Shown here piece after piece: positions 41,152-52,570 of a DNA stretch of 64,000 bases. The stretch's first letter is position 1; each line of letters opens with the position of its first letter. Source of the stretch: Auanema rhodensis (Eukaryota; Nematoda; Chromadorea; Rhabditida; Rhabditidae); assembly GCA_964057225.1 (NCBI GenBank), contig OZ059894.1:16026476-16090475 (forward strand), written 5' to 3'. Below the pieces are notes generated by a model. It was not told the origin of the DNA and searched no databases. It saw only the letters and a list, made by a program, of their open reading frames with translations. Made by a program: the position numbers and the translations under genes.

Positions 41152-42577
41152 ATGATATCTTTTGTTCTACTGCTGAACTTTCTACTGACTTGCCTGTCTA
41201 CAATAGTGATCTTAAAATGCTTCAAAAAGCCGGTAAGTATATTGAATATTGGTTTCTAATAATTTCTTTTTTTTTGTTTTGTTAAAAATTAAAATTAGAA
41301 TTGTTTTTTGTTGTTATTATAGAAGACACCTCAAGTCACCGAAACAACTACTACTCAACAGTATAACCAGGTCATTATTCAACTTATACTTTTGAAATAA
41401 TTAAAAGTAAAAAGTTAGCATATAGAGAGAATGAAAACTTTACAGACAAAACAAAGTAGAAAATGCAGGACAGAAACAGAAGATAGACGTAGTTCCGATG
41501 AAAATTTATCAAGAGATGAAAAGCATGGCAAAGAAAGGCATGGAAAAGTACGAATATGGTAGGCAGAAACATAATTGAATTTCGTTTTCTTCCAGCATGA
41601 TACGCAAACGACTAGAACGAACGAGCAGGTAAAAGAAAGACACTATGAATCTGTGAGAAAACGTTTTCGAATGATGAAAATTGCGTTGCGACAAACAATT
41701 ACAGAAAACGAAAAAGGAAGATGACAGAAAGACATTACTAAACGAGAAAAAGATTGAAAATAGCAAGAAGAAAGAAATTAAAATAGAACAGAAGGATCAG
41801 ATAGGTGACTATGAGAAGGTCATAAAATGGTTTCAAAACTTTCTATCAATTCTCGTTTAATACATACATGCATTCAAAATGACATTGATACAGATGACGG
41901 ATGATAAGCTCGCAGACAACAGCTCAGATGACTCAAAAGAAAAGGATAAAGAAAAGATAAAGGAAATTGAAAAAGTGGACAATAAACAAAGTAAAATAGG
42001 TATATATTATTTATATTTATGATTAATTATATGTTGTATTCATATTATTATTTATTCTAGAAGATAGCAACATCACCAATGTTCAAGAAGATCCTATAAG
42101 TGTGTATCCCTCACCCATGGTATGGAACACAACAAAGGGAGAACAGGTTGGCATGAAATTTTTAATCGAAATATTATGTTTCTTTCCTTTCTCAAGATTT
42201 TGACTATAACAAATAAAACAAAAACCACATTGGCAATCAAGATGAGATGTTCGAACAATGATATTTACCTGTTAGATGCTACTGAATTGCAGAAAATTTA
42301 GAAAAGATAATAATTTTAGGATGGTGCCAGTCTACTTTCAAATTAAAGGGGAACAAGCTTGCACTGTGAAAGTAACACGATCAGAAGCTCCACCAAGTCC
42401 AGATAGAATATCTCTTGTTTCGGCTGAGGTTTCATTCATTTTTTTTAATTCGATCCCATTTTATAATTCAAGATTGCTTCGGAGTTGACTACTCTGAGAG
42501 AAATACAAGCATTCTTTAAAGACTATCATGGTTCTACAAATGAGACTAACTTAAATCTTGTACCTGGGGGAAAATAA
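41152..42577 (+). CDS. Membrane-anchored protein with Lys/Glu-rich linker and C-terminal MSP-like domain
   Basis: Ten exons (41152-41232, 41323-41370, 41446-41547, 41596-41628, 41705-41818, 41894-41999, 42061-42146, 42197-42270, 42320-42428, 42473-42577) join in frame to 285 residues. Residues 1-22 are hydrophobic and followed by KCFKK, so this is a signal anchor or signal peptide. Residues about 28-160 are low-complexity and highly charged. From about residue 165 the sequence has the outline of a major-sperm-protein (MSP/PapD-like) domain: VYPSPMVWN, then LTITNKTKTTLAIKMRCSNNDIY, then VPVYFQIKGEQACTVKVTR, and a 34-residue tail. The MSP fold is known; the function of this protein is not. VAP proteins also join an MSP domain to a membrane segment, but with the opposite order (MSP first, anchor last). 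The short linker exons are the least certain part. The 3' end converges on the dehydrogenase gene, 113 bp away. Confidence 0.82.
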
Positions 42578-42690
42578 ATACAAGCTTTTTTGTTTTTATA
42601 AATTTTTCATTATATACAAAAAATAATTATATTTATAATTTAATGTAAATAAAAGTTAAAGATATACCAAAAAGGGAAAGGGGGATATTT

Positions 42691-44581
42691 CTATAATTTG
42701 TAGGAATATGAACCGTTTCGCTTTAATGTTTCCGACAACTTATATTCTCGTTCTTTTGGATCTGCAAAAATAACGGAATTATTCTCAAATCTATATCATA
42801 TAACTTACTTAAATTATGCCAAAGAATAACCTTTTCAGCAATATGACGTAGTCCTACGCTTTTAGCCCATTTCATTGGACCTCCTGTGTTTGCAGGCCAA
42901 CCAAATCCGAGGATACTGTATCATGAATCAGAATTTAATGTATTATTATCTTAAAACTCACAATAAGATATCAATTAAAGATTCGTCATGTATCATTCCT
43001 TCTTCTAAACATAAAAATCCTTCATTAATCAAAGGAAATAGAATAAATTCAACAATTTCCTGAAAAAAAAGAAAATCATAGAGTGGGGCGTAACAAGGGA
43101 TGAAATACCCGATCACACATAAGTTGAATATTTGGTGAAGCATCAGAAGCCAGTGTTTGAATTAGAAACTCAACAGCTGTATCATTTTCCTTTTTTCTTG
43201 TTACTTGATCATATTTATAAAATCCTTTTCCTATAAAAGAAATAATTGAAAAAAACATGTAAAGATTGGTGTAACCTGTTTTTCTCCCAAAACGTTTTTG
43301 CTTCAAAAATTCGGTTTCCAAACTGTTTAGAGGAACATTATTTTCATTTTTTACTTTTATGGCAACGTCTAATCCTAAATATTGTATTAATATAATTAAG
43401 ATTATAAAAAATAATTGTTAACCATTCATATCAATCAATGTGATAGGTCCCATTAGAAATCCTTGATGTGTTATGATATTATCAATATCCTTAGGTAATA
43501 AGCCATATTCATACAACAGCTTCATTGACTAAATATATGCCAAATTTCATAAATATTAAAACGTTATAAATGATAGACCTGGCCAATATACACTGCTAGG
43601 AGACGATTAAACACAAAATTTGGACAATTTCCAACCAAGACAGCAACCTTAAAGTTTTTATTTTTTCTTAATTATCAATAATAAATATTTTACTTTTTTC
43701 ATGTCTTGACAAGCTTTAAATGCTGTTGCTACAGCAGTTCCAGAAGTATAAGATCCGAAGACAATCTCAACAACACGAATAACATGTGGAGGATTGAAAA
43801 AATGAATTCCAACAACTCTAGATGGATCTTCAATAACGGAGGCCATCTAAAGCTATCAATTAAGTTTTATATACAATAAAAGTAAAAGTCACTTCATCAA
43901 TGTTCAAACTTGATGTATTTGTTCCGAAAATAGCTGTTTTTGGAAGAATCCCATCCAATTTTTGGAATAATTCCTTTTTCATGCTCATGTTTTCAAAGAT
44001 AGCTTCAATAATCTAAAAGAAAACAAATAAAATATTAGGTTTCTCTTTAAAAAAAACTTTACCAATTGGCAATCTTTCAATAAATCTAAATCTGTAGTAT
44101 ACATCAAAGCATGTGATTTCAATAATTGAACATCATTCTCTTTCAATCTTTTCAAAGTTACTTCTCTTTTGATTGTTATATCAATTTCCTTGCGACAAGC
44201 TTGAATAGCCTAAAATATTTTTTCATTTAATAAAGTAATAAAATAATAAATAATAATTTATTTTTACTTCATATGTGTGTTCAACAACAACTGTTTCATA
44301 TCCAGCAAGAACTAATGAAATTGCAATTCCTCTACCCATCGTACCTAAAGTTATTTATCATTTAGAACTTAAAGATTTTAAGGAAATACCTCCTCCAATT
44401 ACTCCAACTCGTTTAACTTCAATAGCAGAACTGTTTCCATGATCATCACCATTAGGAAGAGTCCACTTGAAAAAATTTTAAATAAGAAAAGAATAAATTA
44501 AATTTATAATACCTGAGTAGATTTTACATAAGCATTTGACATATATTCTTTAACATTAGCAGGTAATTTCAAATGATTCAT
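42691..44581 (-). CDS. 3-hydroxyacyl-CoA dehydrogenase (ECH-8/9-like, no hydratase domain)
   Basis: Thirteen exons (44581-44513, 44465-44390, 44344-44268, 44209-44063, 44012-43893, 43846-43694, 43647-43579, 43528-43423, 43374-43276, 43230-43109, 43059-42962, 42915-42809, 42761-42691) give 437 residues. The enzyme oxidises L-3-hydroxyacyl-CoA with NAD+ in beta-oxidation. Near the N-terminus is the Rossmann NAD site GVIGGGTMGRGIA. Then come the NTSSL motif, HFFNPPHVIRVVEIV with the catalytic His, and FNRLL in the start of the C-terminal helical domain. A second C-terminal repeat ends GFGWPANTGGPM, as in peroxisomal multifunctional enzymes, but the hydratase half is absent. The last residues, SYKL, resemble but do not match a canonical SKL-type peroxisomal signal. 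It lies 338 bp downstream of the lipase on the same strand. A TTTAAG acceptor-like site is close to the ATG, so an operon is possible but unproven. Confidence 0.94.
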
Positions 44582-44919
44582 GATAAAAACTTAAATAATT
44601 AATATAATTATAAATTATAAGAAGAAATATATTATATATATGTCTAAATGTATGACAATAGTTGTACAATTCAACAATTTTTATCATTCGATTAACAAAG
44701 GTCGAAATGGAAATAGACTACAATGTAGTCCATCTCAAATAATCATATTATTCCTTAAACTTATTGTTTTACTTTCGGATTGTTTTCCAATTTTAATTTG
44801 AATAACTACAAAAAAACTTATAATTCAACTTTTTCATAACAATAATCATTGAATTTATTGCATTTTCTTCTATAATTGGCTACAGAAAGTTGAAAGTTTT
44901 TGAAATAAAAATCATTTAT

Positions 44920-47900
44920 TCAATAAATTCTATTGGATAGAATATGATTATCGGATTTCTTCGGTATTCTTTTCTGAAAATCCTTTGTGATTTCTTGAAT
45001 TATTGGTAAATATAAATCCGTTGTTGCATTTAAACCGAAAACAAAATCTAAATGAGTGTATTTGAGCAGCTCAACACTTCCAACTATCGTATGATTCATT
45101 GACTTCAATATAGTTTCTCTGAAATCAAAATATAAAACTATTCTAGTCAGCATTAATGAAAACCTGATATCATCCGTATCGGCTAATATGTCATCTTTGC
45201 TCCAATATATATAAGTAGGTGTAACAATCTTTGTTAGATTGTATGTAGGAGGTGTACTCTAAAATATCATAACTGATAACCAACATATACCAATGTTGTA
45301 ATACTACATTGAATCTTTGTATTATAAAGCCTTTTCTCTAAAAAGGGTCAGGCCAACTTTTCAGCTCGGAAAGCCTGGGCTCGAGAAGGACGGAGAAGAA
45401 TCGAAGAACTCGATTCAGGCACCTGTTGTCCTATACAAGCCTCTCTACTCCAAACTCTCTCTGAGAATGGATAGAAGTCTCATCATCCCCTTTGTCTAAC
45501 GAACTTGCGCCGCACGGTCAACAGATATGCACTTGCAGCGTATCTCTTACGGGTGCACAAGCATCAATAAAATAGAAAAAAGTTCACTGTCCTCTTAGTA
45601 GAACTACATCATGCAAATAGCAACTTCAAAACCAATTCGAAATTTTATAATACATACAGTTCTTAAAGGAACTGTAGCAAACAAAAACAAAAGCTATTTT
45701 ATATTCAAAGGGTCAGGCCAACTTTTCAGCTTAGAAGGCCCGGGCTCGAGAAGGACGGAGAAGAATCGAAGAACTCGATTCAGGCACCTATTGTCCTATA
45801 CAAGCTTCTCTACCCCAAACTCTCTCTGAGAATGGATAGAAGTCTCATCATTCCCATTGTCTATAAATGGAATGCCAATCTGCGACTACTTATCCAGTTG
45901 CAATGTATCTGATATGAGTGTTGCAATAATTTTGAAACAATTTTGAAACGTTTTAATGCTATGAAAGTTCTAAAAGAGTTATTTCTCATCTATTTTTGTT
46001 CTTTCTGATCGAACACTACAGGAAAAACAATCAATGCGGTCAATAAATCATTTTGCAGGTGAATCACGTGCCCTAGCATTCTGTGTCTCCTTCACAATTT
46101 TATTATCAAAGGGTCAGGCCAACTTTTCAGCTTAGAAGGCCCGGGCTCGAGAAGGACGGAGAAGAATCGAAGAACTCGATTCAGGCACCTATTGTCCTAT
46201 ACAAGCTTCTCTACCCCAAACTCTCTCTGAGAATGGATAGAAGTCTCATCATTCCCATTGTCTATAAATGGAATGCCAATCTGCGACTACTTATCCAGTT
46301 GCAATGTATCTGATATGAGTGTTGCAATAATTTTGAAACAATTTTGAAACGTTTTAATGCTATGAAAGTTCTAAAAGAGTTATTTCTCATCTATTTTTGT
46401 TCTTTCTGATCGAACACTACAGGAAAAACAATCAATGCGGTCAATAAATCATTTTGCAGGTGAATCACGTGCCCTAGCATTCTGTGTCTCCTTCACAATT
46501 TTATTATCAAAGGGTCAGGCCAACTTTTCAGCTTGAAAAGCCTGGGCTCAAGAAGGACGGAGAAGAATCGAAGAACTCGATTCAGGCACCTATTGTCCTA
46601 TACAAGCTTCTCTACCCCAAACTCTCTCTGAGAATGGATAGAAGTCTCATCATTCCCATTGTCTATAAATGGAATGCCAATCTGCGACTACTTATCCAGT
46701 TGCAAGGTATCTGATATGAGTGTTGCAATAATTTTGAAACAATTTTGAAACGTTTCAATGCTATCAAAGTTCTAAAAGAGTTATTTCTCATCTATTTTTG
46801 TTCTTTCTGATCGAACACTACAGGAAAAACAACCCACGTGGGCAACGTGAGTCACGTAGACCAGTATTTTCTCCTTGAAATCTTAATACGGTTGTGTTTT
46901 TTCGTGAGTAAATTATATACAGATATCAAATGTTTCGAAAGATTCGAACTAGTTTTAGTATACAAAGAAATCTAGTTACTGTACCTGTCCATATGCTCTT
47001 CTGTTTGATTCTTCATTTCCGTAGTCAAATTTTTGAAGTTTTTGGCTTTTAACCAACTTAAAATAAAATTTTTAATAGTTTAATGAAGTAATTCTAAGAT
47101 ATTACCTGTACCCAATGCAGAAGATCTTTAGTTGAAGTTGCTGCAGGCATGTGACACATGTATACACCAACTCTTGTCTAATTCATAAATATATATCATA
47201 CTCATATAATATATAATAATTACCATATTAAACTGTGTTTCTTTGCCATCTACAATTCCAATATCAAGTGTGCATATATTTTGTCCAATCGGTAAACTAA
47301 ATAAATAATTAATCTAAACTTGCAACCATCGATGATGCTAAACCTGCAGAGAGTACTTATAATTTTCTGCAAAAATTTTGGAAACATCAAGGGTGAATTT
47401 GGAACACGAGATAATATAATCTATAATATATTATTATATCTAAATAATAAATAATCTCATTTTTTACTTTTACAAAATCGATTAAACGCGATCCTAAGTA
47501 CTTGAACAGTCCTCCAATATGTGAAACTGTTGCTACAGGGGCAAGAGCATGAAATTGTCGAATCTATAAAGTATCAAAACATATTTGTGGTTAGAAAATA
47601 ATAAAGAAGACCTTTTTTCCAAATTCAGGTTCATCAGCTAGTTTAGCAAACATTATAACTGTTCCTTGTGAATGTCCTATATAGTAAAGACTTTCCTTAA
47701 TATTTTTGTTTATTATTTTCTAATAAAGTTTATTAAAATCTTACTTCACCTGTTTCCCGTAAGACATAATCAATACTTGATGATAAATCATATTGAGACA
47801 TATCTTGCCATCTGAAAAAAACTTCTTTTTACCAAGAAACTTCTATGGTACTAAACGTAAAGTTCCAAAATCGTTCGTCATCTGGACCAAATCCTACATG

Positions 47901-48411
47901 TTTTTGGGAAGCTGGAGTTCCGCGAGAGTTTCCAATCCAAACATCAAAACCATGATCAGCGAACACTGTACCTAAACAGTATGAGGGTTCAAATAGAAAA
48001 ATACATATAAGATGTCAATAACCTGCAGACTGTGAGGGTAAATTGGCTAAATAGTTATAAGAATCAGAGAACAGGCCATGTTGCATGAATACGACAGGTT
48101 TAATTGAGTTTGAAGATTCTGAGTATTAGATCGACATACATATAATATTTAAAATAACACAATACCATTCTTTTTTCCTGTTATTCTATGTAATTCCAGA
48201 ATAAAATCATCTTCTGTACGAACAATGTGAGATTCTGAAGAATATCCGAAAAAGCGAGCAATTTCGGGCTACAAAATAGGAAATTCAAGAAAAATATACG
48301 TTAACATACCACTGTCATATAACATTCTGGATCAAGAGTTGCTTTTACATATTCGGAAAAAATTAATAAAATCGATAAAACAGGATAAAATTTGAAATTT
48401 AGGAAGATCAT
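44920..48411 (-). CDS. Secreted/lysosomal acid-lipase-type triacylglycerol or cholesteryl-ester lipase (lipl family)
   Basis: Thirteen exons (48411-48310, 48268-48166, 48118-48023, 47971-47857, 47811-47745, 47695-47612, 47563-47468, 47420-47344, 47296-47224, 47177-47106, 47056-46985, 45258-45164, 45118-44920) give 416 residues, the family size. The enzyme hydrolyses ester lipids in the lysosome or outside the cell. The start was chosen because residues 1-24 form a signal peptide; a longer frame upstream lacks one. Residues 29-46 (PECYMTVPEIARFFGY) match the family entry motif. The oxyanion region is MQHGLF, the nucleophile is in GHSQG, the acid is in WSKDDILAD, and the catalytic His is in THLDF. 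The exon 7/8 junction can also be read two codons shorter at its donor. The intron before the last two exons is 1.7 kb and carries a tandem repeat. Confidence 0.94.
45345..46832. repeat. ~401-bp tandem repeat array inside a lipase intron
   Basis: Copies start with gggtcaggccaacttttcag at 45345 (partial, diverged after about 155 bp), 45710, 46111 and 46512. The last two steps are exactly 401 bp. Copies 2 and 3 are almost identical. Copies 1 and 4 share a variant near the start (aagcctgggctc instead of aggcccgggctc). Copy 4 stops being similar near 46832. Each unit holds a small hairpin (GAATCG, 7-base loop, CGATTC). Each also has a + strand open frame of about 70 codons without a normal ATG at its head. 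I recognise no transposon protein, structural RNA or spliced-leader gene in it. Confidence 0.93.
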
Positions 48412-49537
48412 CTGATATCTCAGCAACCACAATGAAACAGTTGTCAGTATTGAGAGTATGTTTGTGTGACTCAGACAAATGAAAAAAAAAGAATTGAGGA
48501 AACAATTAGTGAAGAATAAGATACTAAGGTCATCAATGTGATAATATAGGCCATAGATTGTGAACAATTACTATTTTTAGGTTTAATTTTAGGAAAAATG
48601 ATAATGTTTGTGAACATGTTAAGGTTTGTTGATGCGGGGGTATGATAAAATGATGATAATTGAACAATAAATGACTAATTATATTAAATATAAATATATG
48701 TATGTATAACTATATTATATAATTATAGTTAAATATAAAGAATATTTGAAATGTTTTTCTTATTTGTCATGCCAAAGCCTTAATTTCTTCTTAAATTTTA
48801 ATAATATGAATAATAAATATAAAGAGGAGACTTGTTATAGATAGATTGATTTTGACAATTCGCTTTAAGGCAACTAGATTTTAACAGATAACTATTCACA
48901 TATTATTATTATTTTGTTTTTGATCTTCTAGCAAAAGATGAACAATGACAGTTGTAAGAAATACTTTTTTCTTCACCAAACAGTATTTCTATCTGAGGAT
49001 CGTACTGAAATCTTGCACTAGTCCGATTGGCTTATTTTGTTGAAAGTTTTGTCCTTTTTTACCCAATTGACCTCAAAAAATACTTTGTTTTTCCTTATAT
49101 AATCAGAAACTTTTATAATACTTATGAGTTACCTCACTGTAGTTCGTAATAAAAACTGGTTAGTTCAAGCTGAACTCCCTATTAAAATCTGGAAATGAAC
49201 AAGATTTTTCCATAGTTTTTTTTTTATAAAATTTGTTATTAAAATGTTTCTTTCTAATAAACAAACTTATTCATTTATAGTTTCAAATAAAAAAAATAGT
49301 TTTGTTTTCGTTATTTTCATTTACCTGTAGTATTCAAAAAAAAAAACTTATTCATTCAGTATAAAGTGTGAAATATTTTTGCAAACAAGTCATTATTTTC
49401 CTTTCCTTTCTTCAATAAAATCCTTTTAAACCTTTTAACTACTTAACTAAGACGTTATGACCTGAATTTCTTTCATTTTGATTTAATTTTAAGTACAAAA
49501 TCATTATATCAACATTCACAATTTAGGAAATAAACAA
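48412..49537. other. Intergenic region between lipase and first Pro/Cys-rich gene
   Basis: This is AT-rich DNA between divergently transcribed genes, presumably holding both promoters. No gene and no clear TATA box was recognised. Confidence 0.5.
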
Positions 49538-50738
49538 ATGGCTGTTTTGTTTTACATCATTTTCATTATATTACCATATAACTATCAAGCTTTTTTCTTA
49601 GGAGATAATGGAGGATGTCAATCAAGGTATATAATTCATTTTAAAAGAAAAAAAAAAGAAATTTAAATGTATTTTAGTCCATGTATGCCTTTCTTACAAC
49701 TACCTGCACGACAACCATCATGGTATGTTTTTTCTTCTTTTCAATTATATTATTATGATAAATTTTAAAAAAGAATTTCAATAAACAGAATTCTGCAATA
49801 TGGTTGTATCTACTATTACAAATTATTTTTATTTAAATTATTTTTTCATGTAATATCATTGTATTTTTGTTATTTTTAGTTCACCACCTTGTAGTCCTCC
49901 ACAACGTGTTCCTGTTTTAGTATCCGAGCCAGCACCTTGGTAAGTTGATCATGTTTCAAGTTAAGAAAAAAACTTTTATTTAAGCTCACCATGTAATTCT
50001 GATAATTATAATCCGAAGTTTATTGCTTTAACTCCAGCATGGTATTAACATTCATATCAAAAGCTGTTGATAAAAATTTGTATTTTCAGTTCACCATGCG
50101 ATAACAACAACAATAATCAAAACTATAATCCCGTAGCATATCAATCTGCATATAGCCCTCAGTATGTTCCAACTTCTCTTTATCAGATAACTCCCCAAGT
50201 CGTTCCAATGCCAATATTCTTATCAATGATAACATCAGCAGCACAGTCTAATCGACCGCCTCCGGCTTCACCAGTTACCTCATTCGTACATATGCCTAAG
50301 TCTGCACGCATTTCTACACCGTCAGCTTATGCCTCTGCTGTCACAGTAGAACCACCCAGTTATAGAACGTCAGGTGAAGAGACTGTTGCAACATTTGAAG
50401 TGCCACGCTATGCGCCAACTCATGCTGTTTTTGAAAAAACGAAGTATGCAGAACCCGACACATACAAATTTTCTGGATCAGCTACCGTAAAGCCCAAATA
50501 TAATGAGGAAAATAATGAATATCGTACTACTGATTACAACTATAGACCTCCTGTTCCAACATCTCCAGACGAAGAAAAAGAAGAATATGAATCATTGGGA
50601 AACTTTGGAACAGGCTTCATGAAAACTTCATATTCTAATCCAAGTAACTTAAGACATGCCATTGCAAACTTTATAAAGCACGAAATGAAAAAAAAGAAAA
50701 GTTCAAGTACATCAGCCAAGTTTGATTATCGTCTTTGA
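49538..50738 (+). CDS. Secreted Ser/Pro/Cys-rich protein with repeated SPC exons
   Basis: Five exons (49538-49626, 49678-49722, 49880-49939, 49985-50041, 50090-50738) give 299 residues. Residues 1-18 are a signal peptide (hydrophobic, ending YQA). The mature start is FFLGDNGGC. Exons 2-4 are small (45, 60 and 57 bp), and exons 2 to 5 begin the same way: SPC (SPPC in exon 3). The junctions into exons 3, 4 and 5 each split a Cys codon as TG|T or TG|C. The long last exon encodes a Tyr/Pro/Ser/Thr-rich region without Cys after its first lines, and ends in a basic Lys-rich stretch. No known domain is visible. A TTTAG acceptor lies 11 bases before the ATG. AATAAA is at 50855-50860. The likely role is an extracellular structural protein, inferred only from composition and neighbours. 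Confidence 0.88.
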
Positions 50739-51997
50739 TTGTTTTTTTCGGTACATTTTTTGGAAAAAAAGTACTTTCACTCTTGTTTGTAAAAAAGAAT
50801 AATTGTCAGTAACCTATGTCATTATATATATATATATATAGAAAGTGCTATATTAATAAATAATTTGAAATATTTCTACTTTTAATTTACTTTTTTCATA
50901 AATTTTAAGTTTATTATGATTGAACGGCTAACTTATCACATATATTTCAATGGTTTTTATTTATTTTAATTCTAAATATATGTAAGTAAACAATTTAAAG
51001 ATTTTTTCAGTAAAGGAAATAATATTTAAAGAATAAATAATTAATATAATATTTAAATATATACAAGAAACAAACGTCTTATGAAAATGGGGCTTTTTAA
51101 ACATTAAAGCTTAAGAATATATATCAAAACTTAAATATTTATAGCTTTATTAAAATCTTAAAAATGAAAGTTAATCTTACTTCAAATAATGAAGTTGAAA
51201 TAACATGAATGATGAAAAAGCTGGAACTTGGAACAAATTTTATCTATGCCTCTTGTAAAATGAAGATGAATTAGCAACAAAACCTTTGAATTAATCTTAT
51301 TAAATGAAATTGGCGACCTTGTTCAAGTTTCAATGCTTTTAAGAGGACAGGATGTTGAAGAATGCTTTTTCATATTTGCCAACAACGAAAAAAAATTGTC
51401 AACTTAATGAATTTAAAAAAACTAGACCTTTAATTATTCCTCGTTTAACACAGCATGATGTCATTTTTAAGACCATATGTTTCTTTCATTAGGTACTTTA
51501 TATGTATATATATGGTTAAAATGAATATAGATTAATGAGATTAAAAACAGAAAGTTCCGCAGAAATTAGGAGAAGAAGTAAGAAAAAGATGAATAGATTT
51601 GAATTGAATTTTGCGAAATACGAGGGAAAACAGAAAAAAATGGAGGCGATTGAATAAATAGCCTTACGCTGCAAGATTTGAAGAAGAGCGAAATAAGTTA
51701 TAAATCCACCTTATCCGTTAAAGAAAATGTTCAAATTAACTAAATGGCTGAAAAACCCGTTTGAATTGTATTTTAGAATATACCACCTTGGTTTCGCACT
51801 TGTTGAACATATAATTGAGGATGAACAGGCTGACTAAATTGTCATTTATGTGTTTCAAGTTGCATTGATAGAACCTGAAAAACATTTTGAGCCATGAGAT
51901 TTTCGACCTCTAAAAAAGATTTTTGAAGCATAAAACTTGATAATGTTGTCATCTTTTAAGGAATTAGATAACCTGTCTTCACTTAGTTAAGCTCGTG

Positions 51998-52005
51998 TAT
52001 ATATA
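51998..52005 (+). promoter_or_regulatory. TATA box of the 52160 gene
   Basis: TATATATA is followed about 30 bp later by a plausible start region. It lies 155 bp before the ATG, and a 5' UTR intron fills most of that distance. Confidence 0.6.
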
Positions 52006-52072
52006 GCTAACCTCATCCAGTAGCAACATCATCTTCTCCTCTTATGAAGCTTTCAGTAGCTTGAAGTGGCAT

Positions 52073-52156
52073 GTAAGCTTTCTATTGAAGCTAATGTCAA
52101 ACATTCTTTTATCTTTTTTAAAATTTTATAAATATTCTTAATTTTAATATTTTTAG
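52073..52156 (+). other. 5' untranslated-region intron of the 52160 gene
   Basis: The donor is at|GTAAGC and the acceptor TTTTTAG ends at 52156, three bases before the ATG. A same-strand TATA box upstream fits an ordinary cis-spliced leader. The same layout recurs at the 61946 gene. Confidence 0.6.
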
Positions 52157-52159
52157 AAA

Positions 52160-52570
52160 ATGAGATTCTTCGTTGTTGCTTTTGCTTGCATTGCTGTTAC
52201 TCAAGCCTTTATCTTCGGTCCCTTAGGAGGAGGAGGAGGCGGCGGATGTGGATGGTGAGTTAAGCTCTTTCAACTTAAATCTTTTTTTTTTAATTCTGAA
52301 AGTTAACACTTTCATTGTCAAATTGTTTCAGCCCACCACCACCACCATCTTGTGGTTGCGGTGCTCCTCCTGCACTTCCACCACTTCCACCTCCACCATC
52401 ACCTTGCGGTGGATTCCCACAACCTTCATGCGGAGGAGGATATGCTTCTCCACCTCGTGAGTTTTTCACACCACAAGACTTAATAAAACTTATGTTCTTT
52501 TTCAATTACAGTTCCACCACCACCACCTCCACCACCATCTGGATACGCTACCTCTTATGGAAAGAAGTAA
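52160..52570 (+). CDS. Small secreted Pro/Gly/Cys-rich protein
   Basis: Three exons (52160-52254, 52332-52456, 52512-52570) give 92 residues. A 16-residue signal peptide (MRFFVVAFACIAVTQA) is followed by FIFGP, a Gly run and CGC. Next come poly-Pro blocks with CGCG and PCGG motifs, and a short GYATSYGKK tail. The tail matches the ends of the 56822 and 61946 genes (YATGRK, YATVGRK), which marks all of them as one family. The first intron splits a Cys codon (TG|C). Structural extracellular role is inferred from composition; no catalytic motif is present. Confidence 0.9.

Larger units (their letters stand above)
50739..52159. other. Intergenic region upstream of the 52160 gene
   Basis: AT-rich DNA. 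The right end holds a TATA box and the 5' untranslated region of the next gene, listed separately. Nothing else was recognised. Confidence 0.6.

Noticed and set aside
46083-46714. Two ~76-codon open frames in the 401-bp repeats
   Set aside because: They begin at GTG rather than ATG, and copy 1 does not keep the same frame context. I treat them as by-products of the repeat and list the array as a repeat only.
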